From the NCBI GenBank assembly GCA_037178855.1, contig JASJZC010000007.1, positions 9,672,001-9,736,000 on the forward strand: 64,000 bases of DNA, written 5' to 3'. Numbering within the stretch: the stretch's first letter is position 1; every line of letters begins with the position of its first letter. Shown one piece after another: positions 24,400-35,098 of the stretch. This stretch comes from Oscheius sp. JU75 (lineage: Eukaryota > Nematoda > Chromadorea > Rhabditida > Rhabditidae). A program made the translations under genes and the position numbers. Below the pieces are notes generated by a model, which saw only the letters and a program-made list of their open reading frames with translations, did not search any database and was not told the DNA's origin.

Positions 24400-24440
24400 G
24401 GAAACTTTGGTAATAAGTAAAAGTTCTCAAAAGTGATGGC

Positions 24441-24688
24441 TCACATGAGATGATTGCGCTTAGAAGCATTCTTGACAGCGGGAACCTTGGCAGAAGCAGC
24501 AGTCAGGTTGGCCATGTTCGACTGGTTGGCCGGAGCAGGAGTGTCGGCCTTCATGTGGAGAGATAGGCACCGAGCTCACGCTGTGAACAGCCATTTTATG
24601 CTTTTTCCTACTAAGTTACCTCCACGGGGTCCTTGCTCTTCTCGAGCTGGATCTGCAGAGGGGTCTTGTGCGAAGTGGGAGCGAACAT
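24441..24688 (-). CDS. Small two-exon protein, 58 residues, unknown function
   Basis: Exon 1 (24688-24620) encodes MFAPTSHKTPLQIQLEKSKD and PVE; exon 2 (24548-24441) encodes ADTPAPANQSNMANLTAASA and ends KRNHLM. The intron (24619-24549, 71 nt, GTAACT...GAAG) is phase 0. A TTGCAG acceptor lies 1 nt before the ATG, as in several proven genes of this window, and a poly(A) signal follows the stop. There is no signal peptide or membrane segment; the composition (Ala, Pro, Lys, Asn) suggests a disordered polypeptide. I recognise no family. It is the last of four minus-strand genes in a row and could belong to the same polycistronic transcript. An alternative acceptor at 24581 would give a shorter protein stopping at LGAYLST. 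Confidence 0.5.
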
Positions 24689-25337
24689 ACTGCAACATAT
24701 TTCTATAAAGTAAACAAAGAAAACAGGTGACTAGAGGAACAAAGTGCAGGAAAGTGACGTTTAAAGGCTGACAGTGTCTCTTTTTTGTGAGACATTTCGA
24801 GAAGGGACGGAGAGAGCCCATGAAGCTTTCTTAGACATCGAGGAATGGTTCTGCCTAAGATTTGCTGCATAAACAGTTGAGGAGATTTACAACCTCTCAA
24901 TGGCTTTGCACTCAGGCCGCGCAAGCAGCTAGAGATGGAGGGAAGATCATAACAGGAACTTGTTATTGAGATCCGGGAGAAGCGGTTGTCAAAACAAACA
25001 TCCTGTTAACTGTTGGATCTCTTCCATACTCCATTGAAGCATTGAGCAAATTTCTGAAATAGACGGTCTTATTTGTGTTGCAGTTGGAATTGACCGGTCA
25101 ATACCAACTGCTTTTAAAACCCAGATTTAGATGAAATTGGTCATAAGTGAAGAAAAACGCAATTTTAGTAATAAAACAAGTGATATATTGCTAAGGCGGT
25201 CACTTTCTGCCAGATTAACCCGAGTTCGACTCTGCGCAGTGGTTTTTATAAAAAAAACCAATTCGAAAGTAGGATTGATCATTCTAATAGCCTACCAGCC
25301 ATCTTCGACGTATCCTGACCTGCCAGAGCGGACAATC

Positions 25338-25594
25338 CTAATATTCCCTGGCCACGACGTTGCCTGATCGGACGGCCCAGCCAAACTGCTTCGCACCCGT
25401 TTCATCCTCTTCCGTTTTGAATGACCCTCTCAAGCCGGCGCCTTTCTCGAAGAACTGTATGGCTTGCTGGATCTCTCCTTCGTAGGGTTTGAGACCCTGT
25501 TAATTAACTAAATTGTCAATCATATCGGAATTAAATCTTTTTTTACACAGAACTTGTTCTTCTCTAAGGTTGACTCAAAAGCAAGCGGTTCCAT
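25338..25594 (-). CDS. Small protein of about 67 residues or C-terminal exons of a longer gene
   Basis: Exon 25496-25338 is strongly coding-like: GLKPYEGEIQQAIQFFEKGA, then GSFKTEEDETGAKQFGWAV, then NVVAREY and stop. It joins in phase 0 across 25549-25497 (GTGTAA...TTAACAG) to an exon whose open frame reads HTWICSVCSKFYMEPLAFES. The Met there (25594) is a possible start, but the frame stays open upstream to about 25630 behind a possible acceptor, and a Cys-x2-Cys pair lies before that Met. The true N-terminus may therefore be longer and could include a small metal-binding knuckle. I do not recognise the family. It follows PPP1R21 by about 470 nt on the same strand. Confidence 0.4.
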
Positions 25595-26064
25595 GTAGAA
25601 TTTAGAGCAGACAGAACAGATCCACGTGTGCTTAAAGATTCCTCAAATTGATCGTCGCAACCAATAAAACTGGCTAAACTCTCTTTGGCAGGTCTATCTT
25701 TCCCTAAAAGGTTTGGTAAGCAAATAAGCACTTTTCTTTTGTACGGGCCCAAGTAGTTTCGACTTGAGTCGTCTCCTGGACTCGACTCGCTTTGACTAGA
25801 GATTTTCGACTGGACGCCCAACTATAGGATAGAGTATAGAACTATCTCCAGCGTGATTGTAGTCTCATATGTCTTCACACCCATGAAAACTCACGCGTCT
25901 CAATGTTTATCTAGTATAGGCTTACATATACGATTAACATCTAGTAATATGATTTACACCCGTGTGCAAAAATGCAACAATCACAACTTTTCTACCGGCG
26001 AGATTATGCTAATATATTAGCACCAGGACTTCAATATTTAGTTTCGTATATACAGACATTTTCT

Positions 26065-28932
26065 TCACTTTCCGAACAGGCTCCGAATCTGAAATCGTGA
26101 AACATATTATAAAAACATAGAATATACCGATCTAGTGGTTGCAATCGGTTCCTGTTTAGCTGGCGGCGCGTCAGCAGTTTGAATCTTCTTGTTCAGCTCG
26201 ATGACGAGGTCGCTCATCTGGGAAAGCTGGGCATCGTAAGATTTTCTGACGGAAGATAGCTCGTCCTAAGAATTTTATGACCAAAAATAGAAAAATCTTA
26301 CATTGATCTCGGCATTCAATCCCTCCAACTCGTTGATCCGACCTTGCAGGTAGATCTTGTTCTCGTGGAGGTCTCGAACATTGTGCTGGAGACTTTTGAT
26401 CTAAAGCTGGTACAGTTTCGAGAACAATCGTGAGTTTTACCTCTTTCATGAAGTAGCGAGCGCTATTTTCAGCGGCCTCTTTCTCTCCGACTACCTCACG
26501 GATCCGAGCTCTTGCCAGTTTTGTGGCTTCCTCGGCTGAATCGATTCCAGCCGGACCCTTTCCAGTCATTTCCAGCTTTTTCTTGAGCAGACTGATATCC
26601 AGAGATTGCTTCTCCTTGATGTCTTCCAGGCGTCGGATGTTCTCCCTCAGACGAGTAATCTGGAACGACCAGTTAAATGGAAAATATTGAAATCCAACCT
26701 CTTCTACTTTGGAAGTCAGCTCAGCAGCAGATTTGTCGGGAGATGGAGATGAAGAAGCGTTGTTATTGGGCTCGAAGTCCACCTGAAGCTGTTACTCTTT
26801 TACTCGAATGGTTTTTTTTAAACTACAAAGAAGCCTAGTCAAGTATGGGCGGGGTTGATAGGCTCGAGATCTGGTTACTGTACTTGGGCGTCAGGGGTCA
26901 GGAATGGCGGCTTCACGTACAGTTCAATCAAAGACCGCCAGGGAGGAACGCCAGCTCAGTGGTACAACAGTGGTTTTTGAATCAAACGGTCCCGGGTGAT
27001 CCAAAGTTTTTCCTACCTCTGCGACAAGTGCTTTACACAATTTTCGAATAAAACGATGAATCGGTTTTTGGGGCCGACCCGGTTCGGGCCGAGTCGAATG
27101 TGCTCGTGGACCATGGCGGGCCGGGTCGGATTGCACGGGTCAGGTTGTCCAAGTATAATGGTTACTACTATTCAAGTCAAAAATTTCTACTCAATCACTG
27201 GGACATATGCGAGTGGGGGCCAATCCTTCGGCTCGAGCCCTATGTCTGGTAAAGTCAAGTCGATCCATGGATCAGGGAGAGCCACCCAGGTATACTGTTT
27301 ACATAAAAGTTGGTCCTATGACACCGCTATATGACAAACTTTCTAAGCGACTACCCCGTATCATCTCCCCAGCCTTCTAATGCCTAGAAGCTGACTTAGA
27401 GAAATGGTACAAAAGACGAAGAGATGAAAGATCATACAAGGTAGTCAGAGATGGTACGATACGGCAGCTATAGGGTCGTCACTCCATGATGGTACCATTA
27501 CAGCCGTAGCCGTCGAGATAATACCGCAAATCTTCGAACTGTTACTTTTGCAGTCATACTAGCAGAATTGAGTGGTTTCGTGCTAGTCTATAACATTTTG
27601 ATCAAGCAAATTTTGCAAAAGTTTGCTCATTAGAGAATGTGAAAGGTTGGGCTGCTTTTTGACTACAGCTTCGAGACATTAAAAAGAACCGTATAATATT
27701 TCGGTCAAACTCTTTGCCAAGCAAATTATCGAACCAACATGTATGACAGAAAGCTTACCTGAACCTCAGCATCCAATTTCGCGACCAAACCATGCTTCGC
27801 CTCTTCATTTTTGTTCTCCTCCAAGAACAGATTGTTACAGTCATTGGGCACTGGTTTTTCAGCGACAGCTTCATACATTATTGGAGAATCAGAGCAACCA
27901 TTCTAAAAGAGAAACGTACAATTCGTCAAGAATTTCTCGCTAACCTTTGCACCGTGTCCATTGGTCTGTGCTGCTGCGAGACTGGTAATGATCGGAGTCA
28001 TCTTTCTCACGAATTTGATCTCCTCGACGAGCTCTTTCTGTTTCTCCAGGTCTGCCACTAGGCTGGACTCTCGGCTTTCGAGGTCTGAGATCTGGAGAGC
28101 CATAAATTGAAACAATAATTTTCAGGAGCAACCTTATTAATCAATTCCTCGTTCAGATGAAGTTTGTTGCATAGCTCATCCTCTAGAATCTTTATCTTGT
28201 TGTATAGTTCCTCGACATTGATCTCATTCGGTTTGAGCTTCTTTTTCTTCGTAACTGGAGGCTTCTAAATATGAATGTTTCACTAAATAATGTCCATACT
28301 TACCTTCTCCAACTCATCCATCAGCAATTCTATCCTCTTGGTCAGCTGTTGGTTGTGGAACTCGATGGCCTCTTTCTCGCTAGCTAATCTCCTATACTGG
28401 GCCTCCTTCTCCTTTAGATTATACTTAACCAAAGATTTTTGAATAAAGAGAGGGAACTGACCTCAAGTTTTTCAGATTTTGCTCGCTCCGAGTTGACGCC
28501 GTCTCTGAGCACCTTGCACATGTCCTTCACCTGAAAAATACATTAGATTAATATTGTCAGAAAAATCGGCGGTTTCTATGAGTTTGTCTGCTCTTGGGCG
28601 TGCTACAAACTGACAGAGAGATAGAAAGACAAATGGACAGAAGTACAGAAGAACAGAGAGACAGTGACACAGAGACACAAAAACGAAAACGACAGAGACA
28701 GATAGGCGTAGAGCCAGACAAAGAGATAGAAATACAAGGAGACAGAGAAAAAAATATGGAATAGACGTGGTTCTAATTGACAGAATGATTATGAATAAAG
28801 AGCAAGTTGACAGAAGCCGATATGACAGGCTGACAGAGACAAGATGAGACCACATACCCTCAGATATTCCTTTGTGAGCCTCTGGAACTTTTCTGGAAGT
28901 TCCGCCGTGCTCGAGGTGACCGAGGCCGACAT
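26065..28932 (-). CDS. PPP1R21-like coiled-coil protein (FERRY complex subunit), shortened
   Basis: PPP1R21 (KLRAQ-domain protein) is a coiled-coil endosomal protein and a subunit of the Rab5 effector FERRY in animals. Eleven exons, joined by phase-0 introns throughout, give about 416 residues against about 780 in human. The N-terminus (MSASVTSSTAELPEKFQRLT, then KEYLRVKDMCKVLRDGV) and the segment IEFHNQQLTKRIELLMDELE match human ELQGKYQKLAQEYSKLRAQN and LTFRNLQLAKRVELLQDELA. The C-terminal coil DELSSVRKSYDAQLSQMSDL matches human DELTTTKRSYEDQLSMMSDH. The long central domain of the vertebrate protein is missing; its place is marked by a 985-nt intron (27758-26774) and short Ser/Pro-rich sequence (NNNASSSPSPDK). 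The protein ends IRSLFGK. A TTTCAG acceptor lies 2 nt before the ATG. Intron 28531-28860 carries GACAGAGA repeats. Confidence 0.8.
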
Positions 28933-29325
28933 TCCTGAAACATGTTGATGTGAATACGTTGTACTACTCAAAAGACGAGTTGAAATAAATAAAATCATTG
29001 ATCAGAGACTGAAGGGGACTAATGGTGGGATTGTTTTGGAGGAGTCGTGTAAACCGGTCAGCTGAAGAGCGCAGAGTCGCACGGCGCCTGCTAAACAACG
29101 CGCCAAGTTATGAAACGGATGAACTGTTTTCACGAGAAAAGTTGACTATTTGAACGAATGTGGATTTAAAGCAGTATTTTTAGCATAGAACGATTCAGAA
29201 AAACGAGCTGCATCACATGATCTTTATTTCGAGTGTCCCAAAAAAAAGAGAGTACGATAAAAAGTAGAAGAAAGTGGGAGCTACTTCGTAAATACACGGA
29301 TATGGACAACGGTTTGTATGACGGC

Positions 29326-30682
29326 TTAGACATTGCTCGTTTTGGTGGGTATGGGCATGGCTGGGGCAGGCATAGGCACTGAGGAGAAACGCACTTCAGA
29401 TTGTGAACGTCCAAATAGTGGTCGGGGAATGAGAATGGGGTGCTTCCGCTGGAAGTATTCATTTCCTGGCTGCTGACTGTGAAACCGATTGCGGTACTCA
29501 GGGCGCGATTCACGGGCCAGCTGACGGGGAACATCGACCGAGCTGCTGGTATGGTGGACGAAGGGACATTTTCGTTCAGGAAAGTCCGTTCGAGCTGTGT
29601 GGAAGACCTGAAAGAAATGCAAGTACTACTGTTGTCGAAACGTGTAAGATCGAATACGGCGGAAACTACAGGATTGAAAGTAATTGCTATCGTTAGGTCA
29701 AAAGGGAAGCATAACTCAAAGTTTCAGTTATGGGTTCAGGCTACCAACAAAACAGTAGTCTGTCCAAGTATTATGATGTAAATTACAAACGAGGTGTGTT
29801 TCGTTCTAACTTTCAGTATTTTTCGTGTCTCAAAAGCAGCTACATTTTATCTCTTGAACTGCAGACTACATGTCTTTGGTCAAAATGTCACCCCTTCCCT
29901 TTAGTCTCTCTGTCAATATGACATCTTCCACGTCTTATGAGATTACTTTTGACCAGTCCGCTTGACGGTTTTCAGCATTACAGCCCAGCCAGAGTCATAT
30001 AAAAACATAAATGAGCAATAATTTGTGCATTGGTTTAGTCACTACACCGAGCTGAACTGAATGTTATGCACTGTTATTGTTAGAAGACTGGTAAATTGAC
30101 TACTGTTTGAGTTGTCATCAGAATACTAAGCTTTGCACACACTCGTTAACTTAAAAAGCATAGTTAGCTACAAGTTGATGAGGGGACGGTGAAACATATT
30201 TTCAAATCGGGTCCCACGGCGAACTCCGCTCAAAACGCATTTTTTACATTTTTCAATGCTTTACACACATTTCCATAATTTCTAAGTGTGTTTAATCAAC
30301 TCAGTGTCGAAAACTATCTCAGAAACGTCTACGTCGACGTCGAAAAAAAGAAGACGAAAAAAATGTAGAAAATGAGTATAAGGGAAGAAGAACAGGAGCT
30401 CAATTTTCCTCATAATTCTTGTCATTTTTGAAGTAGACGTTTCTGGGGTAGTTGTCGATGCTGAGCCGATTAAAGACACTTAGAAGTTTTAAAAATATGT
30501 GTAAAGCAGCGATAAATGCAAAAAATGCATTTTGTTCGGGGTAGGACCCATCTACGAAAATGCTTCCGCCGTCCCCTCGTCCCCTCGCAGTACAGTATCC
30601 CTTTAAGCCATTTGTATGTTGTGTGACTCACCTCTTCTGTCGAATTGGACACGGAGGCCGGTGGCGAGATGAAATTGTTCAT
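29326..30682 (-). CDS. Unknown disordered Pro/Arg/Ser-rich protein, about 110 residues
   Basis: Two exons are visible. The 3' exon (29607-29326) encodes VFHTARTDFPERKCPFVHHT, then RPEYRNRFHSQQPGNEYFQR and a proline-rich end SSVPMPAPAMPIPTKTSNV. The 5' exon ends SVSNSTEE|GTGAGT at 30632 and joins in phase 0 across a 1-kb intron that contains a foldback element. The start is uncertain: ATG 30682 (MNNFISPPASVSN) has an AG just before it, but the frame stays open upstream through VRRDHSTEAPQTPRSPR behind another acceptor at about 30734. I recognise no domain. Low-complexity, basic and proline-rich composition suggests a disordered adaptor or phosphoprotein. It lies about 0.4 kb before PPP1R21 on the same strand. 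Confidence 0.5.
30180..30586. repeat. Foldback (long terminal inverted repeat) element
   Basis: Two arms of about 140-150 bp face each other around roughly 100 bp. The left arm starts GAGGGGACGGTGAAACAT near 30179 and runs to GAAACGTCTAC near 30332; the reverse complement of the right arm starts GAGGGGACGGCGGAAGCAT at 30586 and also runs to CAGAAACGTCTAC near 30438. Shared blocks include GCATTTTTT.CATTT, GCTTTACACA.ATTT, CTTCTAAGTGT.TTTAATC and CAGAAACGTCTAC. Arms have diverged by perhaps a quarter. No transposase frame is present, so it resembles a non-autonomous foldback/MITE. It sits inside the intron of the 29326-30682 gene. Confidence 0.75.
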
Positions 30683-31029
30683 TCTGGGGCTGCGAGGGGT
30701 TTGAGGGGCTTCTGTCGAGTGGTCACGCCGCACCTGAAGTCCTTGCAATTAGAGCGAGTATTGATGATCAGCTGACCGAGGATGGCCTGCTAGCCGCGTA
30801 CATCTTATCTGTCATAGTAACAGCCAATAGTGACCAGGCTGAGGGGGCGTGCGGATAAGCTCGGATACACTCCTGGTTGAACATTACCTAAATTGCTTTA
30901 TTTATTGTCTCTCACGCTCCGCTGTGTCATTGTTGATAGCGGGGAGTGTTTATAAAGCTTTGCGCGTCATAACAAATTGGTCATGTGAGAGGACAGAGAC
31001 ATTTTCCTGAGAACTAGTTAATGGATACT
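30683..31029. other. short intergenic region
   Basis: This is probably the promoter of the minus-strand gene row, possibly including its first exon at about 30683-30735. TATAAA at 30951-30956 is on the plus strand. Nothing else recognisable is seen. Confidence 0.3.
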
Positions 31030-33190
31030 TGCCTCGGCGAAGCACTCTCCAAGTACATGCCACATTCTTCGTTCAAAGCCGAGGGGCAGCAATTTACAGT
31101 GGGAAGCACCTTTAAGCGATTAATTTTATGGAAAGCACAACAATGTACCAATAGATTCCGGATCATAGCCGTCTTTAACCACTCCATCAAACATACACTG
31201 GAGAACGGCATTCACAAACTCGACCAAAATATGGGCATGATCTCTAAAGTTTTCGTTGCAGTAATTACACAAAAATATACGAACCTAATAGTAGAAATTG
31301 AATTACTGTAATTGGTCCGTCCACAACGACGATCTTCAATACAAGAGAGGAAAGCGGATTTGTAGAAAATTGCATTGATAGCAGGCTCCTTTTCACACAT
31401 CTTGGACAGAACCTGGAAGAAAAAGCATCTGATCGAACAATAATGACAATAAGAATCAGATTAACTCTACAAGACGGTGACAAGTAAGTGTCTCTCGTAA
31501 GCTGCTAGCAACCTAAGTCTGGCCTAGTGTGGGAAACAATCCCATCCATACTTCTTCCAGAAACTATTCTGTCTCTTCACAGGGGTGGAACAACAAATTT
31601 ACTCATTTCGGTCGATATAAATAAACGTATGACTGACATCACCTCAGGGCGGTATAGAAAACTTGTGTTCTATTGTAAGCAAGCATGGTATAATATACCT
31701 AATCATTTTTAGATCCCTGTTATAAAAAAGAGCTGCTGTAACCCTGCAATCAAAACAAAGACTTAAGTTAGTTGTCTTGAGGATTGTGAACACTTTGTTT
31801 GGTAGTAAAAACATTGCAACGTTCTGACGATGTCTCTACTTATGACGGTTCTGCTACCAAAACACTATTAACCAGCCTACTAACTCTACGGTTTTCTGAT
31901 GATGCATTGAAAGGATGTGATGGAATAATGACTAACCTTTTCCATGATATGTATTGTCCCCCGACCTGAAGTTTTTGGTGCTTCTGAGAGTCGTTTCCAG
32001 GTCACTTTTAAGGCTCTTTTCTGAAGGCAGCGTCTGTTTTAAGGGGAGAATCTGGTACCTGGTATTCATTGAGTTTGGAGTTAAGATATTGGACGAAAGT
32101 TTGTAGTCCATCACTTCGTTTGCCTTCACTTTCTTTCACTTTCTCATTTTCTGTAAATGTCGGTAGAGGTGTTGAAGATCCTGAAGGAAGAAAATGTCAA
32201 AAAGAGACAGTTTCAAGGTACCGTCCAGCTCATAATCCTTCCATTCTTCATTCATCTCATGGATGAGCTTTTTCCGCTGGATGGCCTCTTTGATTCGCAT
32301 CATCTTGATGGTCTGAAACTCGATTTTTCGGAATCAATATAGAGCCTAGGAAAAGACAAGGATTCATTGGGATCAAGGATGAATACCTGGAAGGGTTGGG
32401 TGGTATCATAACCAATTCATTGGCCCGCTGAATGTCGGATTGGAATTTCAACGAACTAAAAATCGGAGCAAGTTAAGAACAACGAAAACAGGCATAGTAT
32501 TCCAGCCTATCACTCATTTTAAAAACTATAAACAAGAATTAAAAGATCATTTTAAACAACAAGTACTAGCCCAAATTCGTTGGCAATCGCCTCAATTATC
32601 CTTTTAGACATATGAGTCGTAAAATATAGCAACGGCGCCAGACAGACAGTAGTCTCAAGGGAGAAAGCGGGAAAGGATAAAGCGAGAAATGGTTTCTTTA
32701 TGTCCGGAGTTGCTATCCATAAGGGGTTTAAACTGTGAGAAATGGGAAATCGAGCGACAAAATGGCTTGGAGAGGGATCCTAAACATTTTGCCTATGAAA
32801 GTTCTTCAAGTTTATTGATAGAGTTATGATCTGAGTCTCATTGAAAAAAAATAAAAAGAATCAAAACAGGTGAACTGAAAATCTGGCTCAAAAAACTCGC
32901 TTTATAAACACACTACAGCCAAAATGACACAGAAGGTCTTGTTGGACTACATCTCTACGCAAGAAAGTTGTCTGAAACACAGATTTCTGGCGAATCTACT
33001 TACATGGATTCTTGCTCTATACTCTTCAACGTAACCTGAACTGAAGTTTGATTTTTCCTTTGAAGCACGCAAGCTCGACACGTAAAAACTGTCTCGAAGA
33101 TTGGCTAAGTTCGTACGAGAGAGAGAGATGGTCGATTGCCCCTTTAGACCAATTTTAAAATTAAAACGGTAACAGTTGGTCAAACCGCTC
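31030..33190 (-). other. Candidate multi-exon gene, model unresolved
   Basis: Several minus-strand pieces have clear coding character but do not join without conflict. From 5' to 3': GQSTISLSRTNLANLRDSFY to EEYRARIH|GTAAGT (about 33150-33004); MSKRIIEAIANEFGLVL (about 32610-32560); TIKMMRIKEAIQRKKLIHEM to WKDYELDG (about 32313-32222), joined across GTACCT...TTCAG to SSTPLPTFTENEKVKESEGK and FVQYLNSKLNEYQ; then TLPSEKSLKSDLETTLRST (a 25-nt gap would be needed); VLSKMCEKEPAINAIFYKSA (about 31412); and FRDHAHILVEFVNAVLQCMF to GYDPESI (about 31270-31150). The last segments look helical and might be a HEAT/MIF4G-like repeat, but I do not recognise the family. It may be one real gene with exons I have missed, or a decaying one. 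Confidence 0.4.
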
Positions 33191-35027
33191 CGTCTGAGAT
33201 CTGTCGCAAGCTTGTAACATTTGATTTCGCTAAGTACTGAGCCGAAAATGTGTACAAAACTGGTAACAGGTTTCTTTTATCTCGACTTGTCAAAAGTTAC
33301 CCCAAACATGAAGGCTTGTTCCGGCGTCATGGATTGAATCAAACATGTTTCTGTCTCCACACCCTCTTATTTATCTCAAAGCTGTTGATCCAATGCCCTT
33401 GAGCATTCGTCACGTATTAATGACAAAGTTTGCAAAAAGTATAACAAAGCCATTGTACAGGCCGACGTTACGTAACTACTATAATTGTCGAGCAGGGGGG
33501 CTCGTAAACAGTAGGGGAATTTGAGAAAGCGAACGAAAGAATGATTCTGTGAGTGCATTTTGGCTCAAGTTTCAAGGCGATAAGTTGGTGGAGTCACGCG
33601 CGATTGTTGTTGTTTTATAGCTCCTGTATAGGGCTTATTACCCTGCAAAAAAGAGGCGGGAGAAAATTGCAAAAACGAAGTAACTAGCTTGCGTTGATTC
33701 CAGTAGCAACGCGAGTCAACCCAATCAAAAAAAGCCTATAGCAAGTTGACTCGGATGAACCTGGAGACCGGAACGGGTCTTAACCTTCTTCTCCTCTTCA
33801 TGGTCCAGCCGTCTCAATTGGCCTATTTGCTTATATGACCACCCTCTGTCATGTTGCAACGCAACGCACAACTGGATTTCCGATGCATAAATGTGACCTG
33901 CCCCTTTTTTGTGAAATCATGTTCTCGGAAGGCGCTGATTTCAGGGGGTCGCGCAACAAGCAGCCGAACGGAATGTGAAGGGTATGGAGCCGGATACCTT
34001 TATGCGGAACGCTTCCGCAAAAAATGCAACAAAAAGCTATAAAGATAGGGTTCGGAGGTCGTTATAGGGTCATACCCGTCAGAATGGATCTCTAATATGA
34101 GCTGGACTCGCGTTCAAAGAGTTCCTAGCGCGTCAGGATGAAACATATCATAGAAAGGTTGAACATGAATTTGGAATCAAGGAATACAAAATTGGTTTTG
34201 CACACACGTCAATCTAAATAGTTCTGATTGTCTAACAGTACAAGAACATTTTCTGTATTGCTCACCAAAATATAAACAGATTGGCAGGACTAGGAACAGG
34301 CGTCGACAAGTTACAGAAACTGTTGTTAATATTTGGAGGAGAGACTAGAACATTGGATGACAGTAAAAGATTGGCAGAGAGACAAGGAAACAGAGATAGT
34401 GAGAGAGACAGAAAGACAGAGAGATAAAGAGACAGCGAGAGTGTTCGTGTTTGGCACGTCATGTCATTGATCAGGTCTCGTACGACAAGTCAAAACTTTT
34501 AAGACAGCGCATACAAACCTGGCTACCTAAGCCTTTTTGGTCAAAAATTGAAGAGCCAAAGTTACCGACTTTGAGTTCTGGTCAAAATGGAACGTCATGG
34601 ATTGAAGCAGGAACTTTACGAGCAGGAGTTGACAATTGTCAGGGTCATTTTCCTATTTGGCAAGGCCAGTAGACCGTGTAAGTGGCGGGAGCCAGGGAGC
34701 AGGCGATAAATGTCACGAAGAACAGCTGCACAACCGCTTGAGGACTATGGATGCGCATCAGAGCCGCTTATGAATACATTGTCAGGAGATTGACGCGTAG
34801 AGGACAGAATGGAGACATTTGTATACAAAGAAAAGAGCAGACAACCAGTCTTTCTCCGTAGTTTATTCTAAAAGTTGTCTAACAGACATACACAAAGCTA
34901 ATCCCTTTTGAAGATTCATAAAAGTTAGAGAGCACGACCAAAAGAACACTCTTCTTCGCCCAGAAAATTTCTAGCGTTTCCCCTGAGCGGCTGCCTGGTA
35001 GTCTTTGGACAGCGCGCAGCACCCAGT
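33191..35027. other. intergenic region, no protein gene seen
   Basis: No convincing exon is visible. A GACAGAGA/GAGACAGAAAGACAGAG purine tract lies at 34370-34441. The sequence near 33590-33730 has several GCGTTGATT/GCGAGTCAAC-type short repeats. The remainder is unremarkable. Confidence 0.4.
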
Positions 35028-35098
35028 GCCTCATTGGCTCAGTGGCAGAGCGTCTGTCTAGTAAACAGAAGGTCGCTGGTTCGATTCCAGCATGAGGC
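35028..35098 (+). tRNA. tRNA-Thr (anticodon AGT)
   Basis: A full cloverleaf can be drawn: acceptor GCCTCAT paired with ATGAGGC; D-stem GCTC/GAGC around AGTGGCA; anticodon stem TCTGT/ACAGA with loop CTAGTAA, giving anticodon AGT (Thr, ACU and, with inosine, ACC); variable AGGTC; T-stem GCTGG/CCAGC around TTCGATT. The internal promoters are present as the A box TGGCTCAGTGG and B box GGTTCGATTCC. There is no intron, and CCA is not encoded, as usual in eukaryotes. A terminator T-run is short (CCTTTTTGG from 35103). Confidence 0.95.
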
